From Comamonadaceae bacterium PBBC1 (lineage in GTDB: Bacteria; Pseudomonadota; Gammaproteobacteria; Burkholderiales; Burkholderiaceae_C): DNA of 58,678 nt. The notes beneath the pieces are model-generated. The model was not told the origin of the DNA and made no database searches. It saw nothing but the letters and a program-made list of their open reading frames with translations. The first letter of the stretch is position 1, and the number at the start of each line of letters is the position of its first letter. Shown piece after piece: positions 17,133 through 30,574 of the stretch. A program made the position numbers and the translations under genes. The stretch lies in NCBI GenBank assembly GCA_002256145.1, contig NKIP01000023.1, positions 1-58,678 of the forward strand, given 5' to 3'.

Positions 17133-17944
17133 GAAGACCTCCGGTCATAGTCGCGAGCAGCCGATGGTGCAGGGTAATGAAAGGGCACGGGGCCATCACT
17201 CAAAGCGTGCACAAACTGGTAAATCAGGGGGTCACTGCTGGCACGCAACTCAGCGGGTGTACCTTGTGCAGCCACCCCACCGTTGGCCAAAATGACCACA
17301 TGGTCGGCGATTTCAAAGGTCTCGGTCACATCGTGCGACACGACCACGCTGGTGATGCCCAGGCTGTCGTTGAGACGGCGAATCAGTCGCGCAGCCGTGC
17401 CCAGTGAAATGGGATCGAGGCCCGCAAAGGGCTCGTCGTACATGATCAAGTCCGGGTCCAGCGCGATGGCGCGGGCCAAGGCCACTCGGCGGCTCATGCC
17501 GCCTGAAATTTCGGAGGGTTTCAAGTCTCGTGCACCGCGCAAACCGACCGCATCGAGTTTCATCAGCACAATGTCACGGATCAGGTCTTCAGACAAATGC
17601 GTGTGTTCGCGCAAAGGAAATGCCACGTTGTCAAACACGCTCATGTCGGTGAACAGCGCACCGAACTGAAACAACATGCCCATTCGACGCCGTGCGGCAT
17701 ACAACTCGGCTTGACGCATGGGGGTGATGTCCTTGCCGTCAAACAGCAGTTGACCTGCAGTGGCACGGATCTGGCCACCGATCAATCGCAACACCGTGGT
17801 CTTTCCGCCTCCCGAAACCCCCATCAAGGCCGTGACTTGTCCTCGTGGCACATTGAAGCTCAGGTTCTTCAAAATGACACGGTCGCCATACCCGAACGTC
17901 AGGTCGCGCAGTTCAACAAGGGGCTGTGATGTGGTGGTGTTCAT
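17129..17944 (-). CDS. mlaF: phospholipid transporter ATPase MlaF
   Basis: The cytoplasmic ATPase of the Mla transporter (271 residues). Walker A is GVSGGGKTT (about 42-50), the signature is EISGGMSRRVALARAIA, Walker B is LIMYDEPFAGLD, and the switch His is in VVSHDVTE. I used the ATG at 17944 (MNTTTSQPLVELRDLTFGYG) because the frame's earlier start at 17953 is a TTG with no RBS. It is the first gene of the mla run, so its promoter should lie in 17945-18050, which also carries the hairpins downstream of gltD. Confidence 0.96.
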   Translation of the reverse strand: MNTTTSQPLVELRDLTFGYGDRVILKNLSFNVPRGQVTALMGVSGGGKTTVLRLIGGQIRATAGQLLFDGKDITPMRQAELYAARRRMGMLFQFGALFTDMSVFDNVAFPLREHTHLSEDLIRDIVLMKLDAVGLRGARDLKPSEISGGMSRRVALARAIALDPDLIMYDEPFAGLDPISLGTAARLIRRLNDSLGITSVVVSHDVTETFEIADHVVILANGGVAAQGTPAELRASSDPLIYQFVHALSDGPVPFHYPAPSAARDYDRRSS

Positions 17945-18015
17945 GAAAAACAAAAGCCGGTCAGGGTCCGGCTCTTGTGATGTTAGCGGCCCAAGGTCAA
18001 CGGGATGTCAACCTT

Positions 18016-18042
18016 GGTTCTCTAGGGATTTTACCTAGAACC
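18016..18042 (-). terminator. candidate hairpin downstream of gltD
   Basis: An inverted repeat with arms GGTTC-t-CTAGG and CCTAG-AACC and an AT-rich loop lies 9 bp after the gltD stop. A second inverted repeat (CCAAGGT/ACCTTGG, 17991-18017) follows. Neither is followed by a U-run, so this is only a possible terminator between gltD and mlaF. Confidence 0.35.
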
Positions 18043-18050
18043 CGGTAGCC

Positions 18051-19532
18051 TTAGCGAGGCAAGTCGCTTTTCCCCATCAGGAATTCGTCGACCGCGCGTG
18101 CGGCCTGACGGCCTTCGCGGATGGCCCAAACCACCAGCGACTGGCCCCGGCGCATGTCGCCTGCAGCAAACACCTTGTTGACATTGGTGGCATAGCCGCC
18201 GGTGAAGTCGGTGCTGGCCTTGGCGTTGCCACGGGCGTCCTTGTCGATGCCAAAGGCGTCGAGCACGGTGGCGACCGGGTTGGTGAAGCCCATGGCCAGC
18301 AAGACCATGTCGGCTTTGTATTCCTTCTCGGTGCCAGGCACTTCAACCATCTTGCCGTCTTTGAATTCGACGTGCACCGTGGTCAATCCGGTGACTTTTC
18401 CTTTTTCGCCAGTGAACGCTTTGGTGGAGATGGCGAATTCGCGCTTGAGCAGGCCTTTTTCGGCGCTCTCGTCGTGGCTGGAGCTGGTACGCAGCTTCAT
18501 CGGCCAGTAAGGCCAGACCATCGCCTTGTTTTCTTTTTCGGGTGGCTCGGGCATCACCTCGAACTGGGTGACGCTCACGGCACCGTGGCGTGTGCTGGTG
18601 CCCACGCAGTCGCTGCCGGTGTCGCCGCCACCGATCACAATGACGTTTTTGCCGTCTGCGCGCAGTTGGCCTTTGAGCTTGTCGCCTGCGTTGACTTTGT
18701 TTTGCTGGGGCAGGAATTCCATGGCGAAATGGATGCCGTCGAGGTCGCGGCCTGGCACGGGCAGGTCACGCGACTGCTCGGAGCCGCCTGTGAGCAACAC
18801 AGCGTCAAAGTCCTTCTTGAGTTGCTCAGCACTGACGGTTTCCTTGGCCCAGTTGGTGACCTTGGAATCCTTGGGCCATTCACCCACCAGCACGCTGGTG
18901 CGGATCTTCACGCCTTCGGCTTCGAGCTGCTGGACGCGGCGGTCGATGTGCGTCTTTTCCATCTTGAAGTCGGGGATGCCATAACGCAGCAAACCACCCA
19001 CGCGGTCGTTCTTCTCGAACAAGGTCACATCGTGGCCAGCGCGGGCCAGCTGCTGCGCTGCGGCCAAGCCAGCGGGGCCTGCGCCAATGATGGCCACGGT
19101 TTTGCCGGTCTTGACCTTGGCGGGGCGGGGCGTGACCCAGCCTTCGGCCCAGGCGCGGTCGATGATGGCGTGCTCGATGGACTTGATGCCCACGGCGTCG
19201 TCGTTGAAGTTGACCACGCAGGCGGCTTCGCAAGGTGCGGGGCAGATGCGGCCAGTGAACTCGGGGAAGTTGTTGGTGCTGTGCAGCACCTCGATCGCGT
19301 TCTTCCAGTCGCCCTGGTACACCAAGTCGTTGAAGTCCGGAATGATGTTGTTGACCGGGCAGCCGTTGTTGCAAAACGGTGTGCCGCAGTCCATGCAGCG
19401 GGCCGCTTGCGTTTTGGATTGCTCAGGCGTCAAGCCGATCACGAACTCGCCGTAGTTCTTCAAGCGCTCGGCAACGGGCTTGTAGCCCTCTTCGATGCGC
19501 TCAAATTCCATGAAACCTGTGATTTTTCCCAT
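18051..19532 (-). CDS. gltD: glutamate synthase small subunit GltD
   Basis: The FAD/NADPH-dependent beta subunit of glutamate synthase (493 residues). It passes electrons from NADPH to the large subunit for glutamine plus 2-oxoglutarate to two glutamate. The N-terminal cysteines that hold [4Fe-4S] clusters are [15 protein letters not shown] (Cys46, 49, 54, 58) and [11 protein letters not shown] (97, 101, 105). The FAD fold is [19 protein letters not shown] and the NADPH fold is [11 protein letters not shown]. It follows gltB on the same strand after 29 bp. Confidence 0.97.
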   Translation of the reverse strand: MGKITGFMEFERIEEGYKPVAERLKNYGEFVIGLTPEQSKTQAARCMDCGTPFCNNGCPVNNIIPDFNDLVYQGDWKNAIEVLHSTNNFPEFTGRICPAPCEAACVVNFNDDAVGIKSIEHAIIDRAWAEGWVTPRPAKVKTGKTVAIIGAGPAGLAAAQQLARAGHDVTLFEKNDRVGGLLRYGIPDFKMEKTHIDRRVQQLEAEGVKIRTSVLVGEWPKDSKVTNWAKETVSAEQLKKDFDAVLLTGGSEQSRDLPVPGRDLDGIHFAMEFLPQQNKVNAGDKLKGQLRADGKNVIVIGGGDTGSDCVGTSTRHGAVSVTQFEVMPEPPEKENKAMVWPYWPMKLRTSSSHDESAEKGLLKREFAISTKAFTGEKGKVTGLTTVHVEFKDGKMVEVPGTEKEYKADMVLLAMGFTNPVATVLDAFGIDKDARGNAKASTDFTGGYATNVNKVFAAGDMRRGQSLVVWAIREGRQAARAVDEFLMGKSDLPR

Positions 19533-19561
19533 GATGTTTCCTTAACTTTTTGACGTGGGGC

Positions 19562-24262
<4,701 letters not shown>

Positions 24263-24329
24263 GGGCGCTCCTAAGGGTTTTCACGCAGACCGAAGAGTGT
24301 AGTGCACTGCAGCATCCATGCCAAACTTT

Positions 24330-24354
24330 TTAATTGGGGTCAGATCCCAATTAA
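24330..24354 (+). repeat. left 25-bp inverted repeat of the RAYT element
   Basis: This sequence is itself palindromic (TAATTGGG, spacer, CCCAATTA) and is the exact reverse complement of 25118-25142 on the far side of the transposase gene. A related but altered copy, sharing TTAATTGGGG and CAGATT, sits at 24379-24398 just before the transposase stop. Confidence 0.85.
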
Positions 24355-24394
24355 TTTGGTTTTTGGTTTGGCCTTGATTTAATTGGGGACAGAT

Positions 24395-25090
24395 TCAACC
24401 GAGGGGCTTTTTGGCAGGTCGACCCGCCTTGCCCGGCACCAAGCGACGCTGGGTGTTTTGCTGCAAACCACTCACAAAATGGGCCGAGCCCAGCGCCCAG
24501 CCTGACAAGGCGCTTTGCGTGAGATGGTCCTTTTCGCGCTGCGCCAAGCCCGTCTGCACCAGCTCGGCATAAGCCGCCTCACGGGCAAAAGGGGTATTGC
24601 CCAAGCCCCAAAAAAGGGCGTGCGGCGTCACCAACTTGTCGCTCAACTGACCAATACAGTGCCTGTGGCTGGACCATTTGTAGTCGGCAGCTTGCCCCAC
24701 CATGCCCGCACGCACCGGGTTCAAGTCGATGTAGACCATGCAGGCCAAAAGATAGCGCTCGCTTTCAATCAGGTTGCTGCGGTAGCGCCCTTCCCACAGC
24801 GTGCCGGTTCGCTGGTGCCGCAAATTGAAATAGCGCACATAGGCCCGGCCCACCGCCTGCATCATCTGCGGCAGGCCCTCGTCGGTTTCGGGCGTGAGCA
24901 GCAAATGGAAGTGGTTGTCCATGATCACATAGGCATGGATGGCCACTTTGAAAGTTTGCGCATGCTCTTGCCACAGCGCCAGCAAACGCACGCGGTCCGC
25001 ATCGTCGCGCACGATGGCCTGACGGTCATTGCCGCGCTGAATAACGTGGTGGGGATAGCCTGCAACGGTCAGGCGGGGTTGGCGGGCCAT
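24395..25090 (-). CDS. REP-associated tyrosine transposase (Y1/TnpA-REP type)
   Basis: A 231-residue single-strand transposase of the Y1_Tnp family. The HUH motif is HFH (His60, His62) in YVIMDNHFHLLLTPETDEG, and the nucleophile is likely Tyr84 or Tyr87 in GRAYVRYFN. RTGTLWEGRYRSNLIESERY and YIDLNPVRAGMV are hallmark segments of the RAYT group. The C-terminus is basic (VPGKAGRPAKKP). It lies between perfect 25-bp inverted repeats (24330-24354, 25118-25142). RAYTs are usually single-copy domesticated relatives of IS200/IS605 that act on REP hairpins. Whether it acts on the GTAG repeats elsewhere in this window is not known. Confidence 0.9.
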   Translation of the reverse strand: MARQPRLTVAGYPHHVIQRGNDRQAIVRDDADRVRLLALWQEHAQTFKVAIHAYVIMDNHFHLLLTPETDEGLPQMMQAVGRAYVRYFNLRHQRTGTLWEGRYRSNLIESERYLLACMVYIDLNPVRAGMVGQAADYKWSSHRHCIGQLSDKLVTPHALFWGLGNTPFAREAAYAELVQTGLAQREKDHLTQSALSGWALGSAHFVSGLQQNTQRRLVPGKAGRPAKKPLG

Positions 25091-25117
25091 GGGAACTCCC
25101 TGTTTGAGACCCGAAGT

Positions 25118-25142
25118 TTAATTGGGATCTGACCCCAATTAA
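25118..25142 (-). repeat. right 25-bp inverted repeat of the RAYT element
   Basis: Exact reverse complement of 24330-24354. It lies 27 bp upstream of the transposase start and could overlap its promoter. The two copies mark the element as about 813 bp long. Confidence 0.85.
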
Positions 25143-25213
25143 AGTGAATATCAAATAACTCATTTTTAATGCAAAAATACTCGCCAGTTTTTCCACTGTT
25201 GTGCGAGGTCCTG

Positions 25214-26758
25214 ATGAGCCGTGTTTTCAAAGCATTGACTGTGTGCCTGTTGCTTTGGCTGTCCGCCAATTCACAGGCCATGACACTGGAACGTGTGGGC
25301 CATGACCTTTTTGCCACGGGCCCCACCGTTGATCAGGACTTTTTACAGTTCAAGGAGGCCTTGACCCAAGGCGGCATTGAGCGGCTGATTTTGGTCAACG
25401 GGCCTGGGGGTGACCTCTGGACGGGCATGCAAGTGGCACGCATGGTGCGAGACGCCAAGATCACCACCGTGGCTTCGGGTTATTGCATGTCTGCATGCTC
25501 GTTGATTTTCATGGCCGGGCAAATACGCGCCTTTGGCACGGGAAGCTTGCCAAGGGGAACCCTGATTGGCATTCACGGCGCACACGATCGTGACTCCAAA
25601 CGCATCAATTCAAGTTTGATGCCCCAGATGTACGCCTGGTACAAACTGCAAATGGGTGACAAATTTGATGGTAAGGTCATCAACCAAGCCCTGTACGACA
25701 TCCAAGAGGCTTCCGGATTTTTAAGGATTCGCGAACTCCAACGCACGCAAGAAAAAGACAGAACGCCGTGGTTCTGCCCCACCGGTCAAACGCCTTTCGA
25801 TCAATGCCAACAACATACTGGCAAAGATGCCTTCAGCCTGGGCGTGGTGACGCAAACCGAGACCGTGCCGCTGCAATTGCCAGCCAGCATGAAAGTACAG
25901 CTGGGCTTTTTTGGCAAATCCCTGGGCGAGCCCAGGGTGGACATGCATGACCGCGCCGGAGCACTGATTGAAGGGCTTTGCAAAGGCCAATTGCTGTGCA
26001 AAACGATTGCCCAACGCACATTCAACAACTACCTGAGTGCCAATCACAACAAAGCCATGGCGATTGGCTGGGGCAAAACGGGGTATGGCGTGCGCTGGGA
26101 CGTTGATGACCCCGGGCAGGCCATGTTGCGAGCGCTTTACAACTGCAACCACGCCAAAAACAACCCAAAACTTTGCCGTTTGGTGTCCGTCAACGAGCAC
26201 GAGGTGCTGCCGCTCTACGACGAGGCAAGCGCCCAAGCCGCTGCCATATTGAGCCAGTTGCCAACACCATCGCCCGAACACCTCCAAGCAGAGCGCGATG
26301 AACCGGGTGCAAGCACCCCGTCCAAATTGCGTTGGGGACAGGCGCTCACGGGCATGACCCCCAAAGCACTGGATGGCATTCAACGCTGGGATACCGGCAC
26401 ATTGGCCCAAGCCCTGCGGCAAGCCGAACGCCCTGTGGTGATTGATGCGGCGAGCTTTGGACCTGTGGTTCCCGGAGCACTCAGCTTCATCAACAGCGGT
26501 CTGGCATTCGAAGACGACAAGTTGGAGCAGCCCTATGCCGAGCGCTTTGCCCAAATGCTGCGGGCAGCCGCCCCAGACCTGAACAAACCGGTGGTTTTTT
26601 ACTGCAGCCACTCGGAAAGCTGGTTGTCGGTGAACGCGGCCACGCGTGCGCGTCAACTGGGCTACACCCAAGTCATTTGGTACCGAGGGGGCTTCAAGGC
26701 ATGGACCCAAGCGGGCTTGCCCACCGTCGGGCGGGTGCCTGTGGCGGTGTTGTATTGA
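25214..26758 (+). CDS. secreted ClpP-like protease / rhodanese fusion protein
   Basis: A 514-residue protein with an N-terminal signal peptide (MSRVFKALTVCLLLWLSANS, cut near QAM). The first half resembles periplasmic ClpP/crotonase-fold proteins: ILVNGPGGDLWTGMQVARMV, then SGYCMSACSLIFMAG with candidate nucleophile serines, then LIGIHGAH with a candidate His. Several Cys pairs in the middle (WFCPTGQTPFDQC, LYNCNHAKNNPKLC) suggest disulfides. The last 60 residues are a rhodanese-like domain with VVFYCSHSESW (Cys about 464) and YTQVIWYRGGFKAWTQAGLP. I chose the ATG at 25214 for the signal peptide and the GAGG before it. The substrate and role are unknown, and the fusion is unusual. Confidence 0.75.
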   Translation: MSRVFKALTVCLLLWLSANSQAMTLERVGHDLFATGPTVDQDFLQFKEALTQGGIERLILVNGPGGDLWTGMQVARMVRDAKITTVASGYCMSACSLIFMAGQIRAFGTGSLPRGTLIGIHGAHDRDSKRINSSLMPQMYAWYKLQMGDKFDGKVINQALYDIQEASGFLRIRELQRTQEKDRTPWFCPTGQTPFDQCQQHTGKDAFSLGVVTQTETVPLQLPASMKVQLGFFGKSLGEPRVDMHDRAGALIEGLCKGQLLCKTIAQRTFNNYLSANHNKAMAIGWGKTGYGVRWDVDDPGQAMLRALYNCNHAKNNPKLCRLVSVNEHEVLPLYDEASAQAAAILSQLPTPSPEHLQAERDEPGASTPSKLRWGQALTGMTPKALDGIQRWDTGTLAQALRQAERPVVIDAASFGPVVPGALSFINSGLAFEDDKLEQPYAERFAQMLRAAAPDLNKPVVFYCSHSESWLSVNAATRARQLGYTQVIWYRGGFKAWTQAGLPTVGRVPVAVLY

Positions 26759-26787
26759 GCACAAACGCTGATCATCAGCGGGATGGT

Positions 26788-26811
26788 GCCTGACCATTTC
26801 CAGGCTTTTTT
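26788..26811 (+). terminator. intrinsic terminator after the ClpP-rhodanese gene
   Basis: A GCCTG/CAGGC hairpin with an 8-nt loop is followed directly by TTTTTT, 30 bp past the stop codon. A second small palindrome (CGCTGAT/ATCAGCG) lies between the stop and this hairpin. Confidence 0.65.
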
Positions 26812-26933
26812 GTCCCGTCAGAGCGTCTGCGGGCGGAGCGCTCAACGGTCCCGTTTGAGCTTCCTTGTTTTCAACCCATCACCCCAAACACAAACCAACC
26901 GACAGTGCAAATTTGTGATTCATTTGTAAAAAT

Positions 26934-26962
26934 TTGATAAATTTAATAATTCGTTATAGAAT
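26934..26962 (+). promoter_or_regulatory. candidate sigma-70 promoter of the Thr/Pro-rich lipoprotein gene
   Basis: TTGATA at 26934-26939 and TAGAAT at 26957-26962 are separated by 17 bp, within a strongly AT-rich 100-bp stretch that stands out from the GC-rich surroundings. The start codon is 65 bp downstream, with AAGGGG as RBS. Confidence 0.45.
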
Positions 26963-27027
26963 ATTTTTTGACAACGAATTAGTACAATTTTTCGAAAAAG
27001 CAACAAACCATTTCACAAGGGGTTTTC

Positions 27028-29367
27028 ATGAAGAAACGAAGCCATCGCACTGCTTACACACTGTCTCAAGCCATCATCACGGCCGCCACGGTCATCCTCG
27101 CGGGCTGCGGAGGCGGCGGTGGAGGAGCCACACCAGAGCCCTCTTTGGAGACAACAAACTCAGCGCCGGCCACCACCCCAGCGCCGAACAACACCACAAC
27201 ACCTGACACGGCTGCAGTGACAACGCCGTCACCTGCCCCCGTTTCAACACCATTGACCACCCCATTCACAACGCCCGTCACACCTCCCGCATCCGGATCA
27301 ACACCCGCCACCACACCCGGGACAACCCCCTCAACAACACCGGCGACGACTCCTGTCACGACACCCGTCACCACACCCGTCACCACACCTGTCACGACAC
27401 CCATCACAACACCTGTGACACCTCCCGTGACCACACCTGTGACACCCCCTGTGACCTTGCCTGTGACCACACCCGTGGCCAGCATTCTTCTTGGCGGCAC
27501 TGTGGCCACGGGTGCGCCGTTGACCAACTCCACCGTGACGTTCCTCGATGCCAAACCCTCCAGCGTCACCACGGTCACGGACACCGCAGGCAAATTCAGC
27601 ATTGACATGTCCAAAGTCAAGAGTCCCGCCATCATGTCGGTCACATTGAGCGATGGACGCAAGATGTACTCGATCTGGGATGGCAGCACGCAAGGGAGCT
27701 CGGCCACCACCAACATCACACCCTTGACCGATGCAGTGGTCAGCGAATACGCCAAATCCAAAAACATCAAACCGTCCGACATCAGCGCCACCAGTGTGGA
27801 CACCACGGCGCTTAAAACTGCCAAAAACACGGTGAAGGAATGGATTGTCTCGGCCTACCAAACCACAGGCGGCAATGCCACCAGTCTGGACATCTTGAAC
27901 ACCCCCTTTGACGCCTCCGGCAAAGGCCTGGATGCGGTACTGGACTCCCTGAACTTCACCCGAAACAGTGACGGTCTGACGGTGCTGTACCCCAAGCAAG
28001 TCATGCTTTCAGACTCGGAATCTCCCAGCCCTTTGCGTCCACTGAGCGCCAGCAACAAACTGACCAGCGTGTCCAGCGGCAATGATGTTTTCCCTTTGTC
28101 CCAATTAGGCAGCTGGCGCAATCGAATGAACGATTGCATGAAAGTCACGGTGAGCGCACGCGCGGCCAGCGCCGCCTGTGCCGGCCTCGCCCCCTTGGCC
28201 TACAAACATGACAGCGTGAACTTTCAGACCCACCTGTTTTCAGACATCGGTGAAAGCAATTCGGTGGGTGCTGTTTTTGAGTACCCCAAAATCATGTCCA
28301 TCAGTTCAGGCACATCGGCCACTGTTGAATTGCGCTGGTATCAGCCCTTGACACAAACCACGCACAGCCGACTGGCCATCTTCCGTGACCTGGGTGAATC
28401 TGGGCGCTTGCAAGACAACAAAGTGGCTTCGGCCACAGGCAGCACTTGGTGGCTTTATGGCAATCAACGGGATTTGGAAATCCGCATCGAGCCTCGCTTG
28501 AGTCGCTACGAAAACATGAACGCGAGCAGCCAGGGCACATCTCCCAGCGCCCTCTTCTCGGGCATCCACATCCTGATCAACAATTACAAACAGGTCAATG
28601 GCAACTGGGTGTCGACCAATATTTTGGCAGCCAACGTCACAGGTCCAGGTTTGCCCGCAGCAGGCTTGGTTCTGGCACCCGTTGATCCAAGCTTGTACAG
28701 CTCACCCTACCTGGGCATTTTGAACCGCACCGGCCAAATGCCTGCACAACTGACTTACGCACCCGACAGCGTGAACGAGTTCAGACTGGGCGGTATCCCT
28801 TTGAGCGCCAACATCAGCACATCCGCACTGGACACCTGGTGGAGCAGCCAAAGTGCCAGCAACCAGTTTTACAACAACACCCGTTTGTTGGACTTCTCTT
28901 CGATCCAAAGCCAATCTTTGTACACGGTGAAAGTGGTGTACGTCTCCGGTCAAGAAGAGATCCACAAACTTCGCCTGCCAGGGGCATTGCCCTCACCAAC
29001 CGATGCCAAAGGCGTTGCATGGCCAGTGTTGACCAACTCCGCAGAGGTCAAGGACGCCATCTTGAAACCCTCCAGTGCCGTCACAGCCAAGTGGTCTTTT
29101 GACAGCGCGTCTTTGGTCCCTGAAGTTTCCTTCATTGCCGGTTATGCCCCCCCTTTGGATGCTTGCACCAACAAAAGAGCACGCATTTGGCAAGTTGAAA
29201 AATACATGGGCAAAAACGACAAAACGATTGCGTTCACCCCCTTGGACACCTCTGCTTGCTGGGGCCCCAACTTCCCAGGAAACTCAAGCACCACCACCAC
29301 CGACATTGGTATCCGTTCTTTGCAAAACGGCACCCGGTACTATTCATTCATCACCTGGCGTCTTTGA
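27028..29367 (+). CDS. Thr/Pro-repeat surface lipoprotein, function unknown
   Basis: A 779-residue predicted lipoprotein. It has a basic N-terminus, a hydrophobic stretch and the lipobox ILAGC, followed by a Gly run. Residues about 35-150 are a low-complexity linker of TTP/TTPV/TPP repeats, likely an extended stalk. Then comes a beta-rich domain of the carboxypeptidase-regulatory type (LGGTVATGAPLTNSTVTFLD, DTAGKFSIDM) and a helical part (ITPLTDAVVSEYAKSKNIKP). A large C-terminal region I do not recognise has scattered cysteines (NDCMKV, AACAGL, LDACTN, SACWGP) that may form disulfides. It has its own promoter and terminator, so it is probably a single-gene unit. Exposure on the cell surface is inferred. 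Confidence 0.75.
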   Translation: MKKRSHRTAYTLSQAIITAATVILAGCGGGGGGATPEPSLETTNSAPATTPAPNNTTTPDTAAVTTPSPAPVSTPLTTPFTTPVTPPASGSTPATTPGTTPSTTPATTPVTTPVTTPVTTPVTTPITTPVTPPVTTPVTPPVTLPVTTPVASILLGGTVATGAPLTNSTVTFLDAKPSSVTTVTDTAGKFSIDMSKVKSPAIMSVTLSDGRKMYSIWDGSTQGSSATTNITPLTDAVVSEYAKSKNIKPSDISATSVDTTALKTAKNTVKEWIVSAYQTTGGNATSLDILNTPFDASGKGLDAVLDSLNFTRNSDGLTVLYPKQVMLSDSESPSPLRPLSASNKLTSVSSGNDVFPLSQLGSWRNRMNDCMKVTVSARAASAACAGLAPLAYKHDSVNFQTHLFSDIGESNSVGAVFEYPKIMSISSGTSATVELRWYQPLTQTTHSRLAIFRDLGESGRLQDNKVASATGSTWWLYGNQRDLEIRIEPRLSRYENMNASSQGTSPSALFSGIHILINNYKQVNGNWVSTNILAANVTGPGLPAAGLVLAPVDPSLYSSPYLGILNRTGQMPAQLTYAPDSVNEFRLGGIPLSANISTSALDTWWSSQSASNQFYNNTRLLDFSSIQSQSLYTVKVVYVSGQEEIHKLRLPGALPSPTDAKGVAWPVLTNSAEVKDAILKPSSAVTAKWSFDSASLVPEVSFIAGYAPPLDACTNKRARIWQVEKYMGKNDKTIAFTPLDTSACWGPNFPGNSSTTTTDIGIRSLQNGTRYYSFITWRL
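27343..27478 (+). repeat. 12-bp imperfect tandem repeats encoding TTPV
   Basis: About eleven imperfect copies of a 12-bp unit (ACACCCGTCACC and variants) encode Thr-Thr-Pro-Val or Pro-Pro-Val. The preceding 150 bp are also Thr/Pro-rich but less regular. Units of 12 bp allow length change without loss of frame. Confidence 0.85.
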
Positions 29368-29432
29368 ACTGAGCGCTTGCTGTCCCAGCCTCTGATCGGG
29401 GGCTGTGGGACAAATCCCAATGGCGTTGGAAT

Positions 29433-29461
29433 GAAAGGCTGTGATCAAATCACAGCCTTTC
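29433..29461 (+). terminator. intrinsic terminator of the lipoprotein gene
   Basis: A perfect 13-bp inverted repeat (GAAAGGCTGTGAT / ATCACAGCCTTTC) with a 3-nt loop is followed by TCTTT. It lies 65 bp after the lipoprotein stop and 16 bp before the next ATG. A weaker hairpin (TGTCCCAGCC/GGC..GGGACA) precedes it near 29384-29412. Confidence 0.6.
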
Positions 29462-29477
29462 TCTTTGGAACAGCACC

Positions 29478-30452
29478 ATGAACACCACCCGCATCGCAGG
29501 TCTGCTGAGTCTTTTGCTCGGGCTGAGCCTGAACGCCACACAGTCACTGGCTCAGTCCTACCCCAACAAACCCATCAAAGCCGTTGTGCCCTTTGCTGCG
29601 GGCAGCGCCACCGACCAAATTGGCCGCGCTTTTGCACAAAAAATGTCAGAAGTTCTGGGCCAACCCGTGGTGGTGGACAACAAAGCCGGCGTCAACGGCA
29701 TGCTCGGTGCCGATGCGGTGGCCAAGTCGGCCCCCGACGGCTACACCATTCTGATCGGCACCAACAGCACCAATGCGGCGCTGAAAAGCCTGATGAAAAA
29801 GCTGCCCTATGACCAGGACACCGCCTTTGCGCCCGTGGCCTACATGGGCTCGGTGCCGCTGATCGTGGCCGTGAACAACGACGTGCCCGCCAAAACCCTC
29901 AAAGAGTTTGTGGACCTGGCCAAATCCAAGCCTACACAAGTCACCTTTGCCAGCGCCAGCACCTCGCAATTGGTGTCCAGCGAGGTGCTCTCCAGCATGG
30001 CCGGCATCCAGATGACCAACGTGCCTTACAAAAGTGGCCCTGCGGCCATGACCGACCTGATTGGCGGCCAGGTGAACATGTTCACCGCCGACTTTGCGGT
30101 CATGCTGCCCCAAGTCAAGGCGGGCAAGATCCGCGGCTTGGCCGTCACTTCGACCCAGCGCTCCAAAGCCATCCCCGAGTTGCCCACCGTGAACGAAGCC
30201 CTGGGCCTGAAGGACTATGAACTGATCGCCTACTTTGCGGTCTTTGCCCCGGCAGGTACACCCGTCGACATCGTCAACAAACTCAACGCCGCTGTGAATG
30301 CCGCAGCCACTGACAAGACCATCCTGGAGCGCTTCTCCGCCTTGGGCTTCGAAACCGCCCCAGCCTCACCCGAGGCATTGGCACAACGCTCCAAAGCCGA
30401 AACCGCCAAATGGGCCAAGGCCATTCGCGACGCGAAGATTGAGCCGCAATAA
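29478..30452 (+). CDS. Bug-family (TctC-like) periplasmic solute-binding protein
   Basis: A 324-residue secreted binding protein of the Bug/TctC family, the substrate receptor type of tripartite tricarboxylate transporters. It is very expanded in Burkholderiales and binds small carboxylates or amides. The signal peptide (LLSLLLGLSLNATQSLAQ) is followed by the family start SYPNKPIKAVVPFAAGSATD and by VDNKAGVNGMLGADAVAKS and PDGYTILIGTNS. No transporter membrane genes are adjacent, so it is an orphan receptor. Ligand unknown. Confidence 0.92.
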   Translation: MNTTRIAGLLSLLLGLSLNATQSLAQSYPNKPIKAVVPFAAGSATDQIGRAFAQKMSEVLGQPVVVDNKAGVNGMLGADAVAKSAPDGYTILIGTNSTNAALKSLMKKLPYDQDTAFAPVAYMGSVPLIVAVNNDVPAKTLKEFVDLAKSKPTQVTFASASTSQLVSSEVLSSMAGIQMTNVPYKSGPAAMTDLIGGQVNMFTADFAVMLPQVKAGKIRGLAVTSTQRSKAIPELPTVNEALGLKDYELIAYFAVFAPAGTPVDIVNKLNAAVNAAATDKTILERFSALGFETAPASPEALAQRSKAETAKWAKAIRDAKIEPQ

Positions 30453-30492
30453 GGCGATCACATGAAACCCAACGGTCGCGCCAATGACCGTC

Positions 30493-30529
30493 TTTCATCC
30501 GAAACGGAGCAGCTCCGATTCGGATGAAA
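30493..30529. terminator. bidirectional hairpin between convergent genes
   Basis: An almost perfect 37-nt hairpin: TTTCATCCGAA / TTCGGATGAAA outer arms with an inner CGGAG/CTCCG stem. It sits between the stop of the Bug gene (plus) and the stop of the monooxygenase gene (minus), a position suited to a two-way terminator. Confidence 0.65.
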
Positions 30530-30574
30530 ACAGGGCATCTGGGTGCCAGGTGTCGCCCATCAAGCGTCGGTCTT

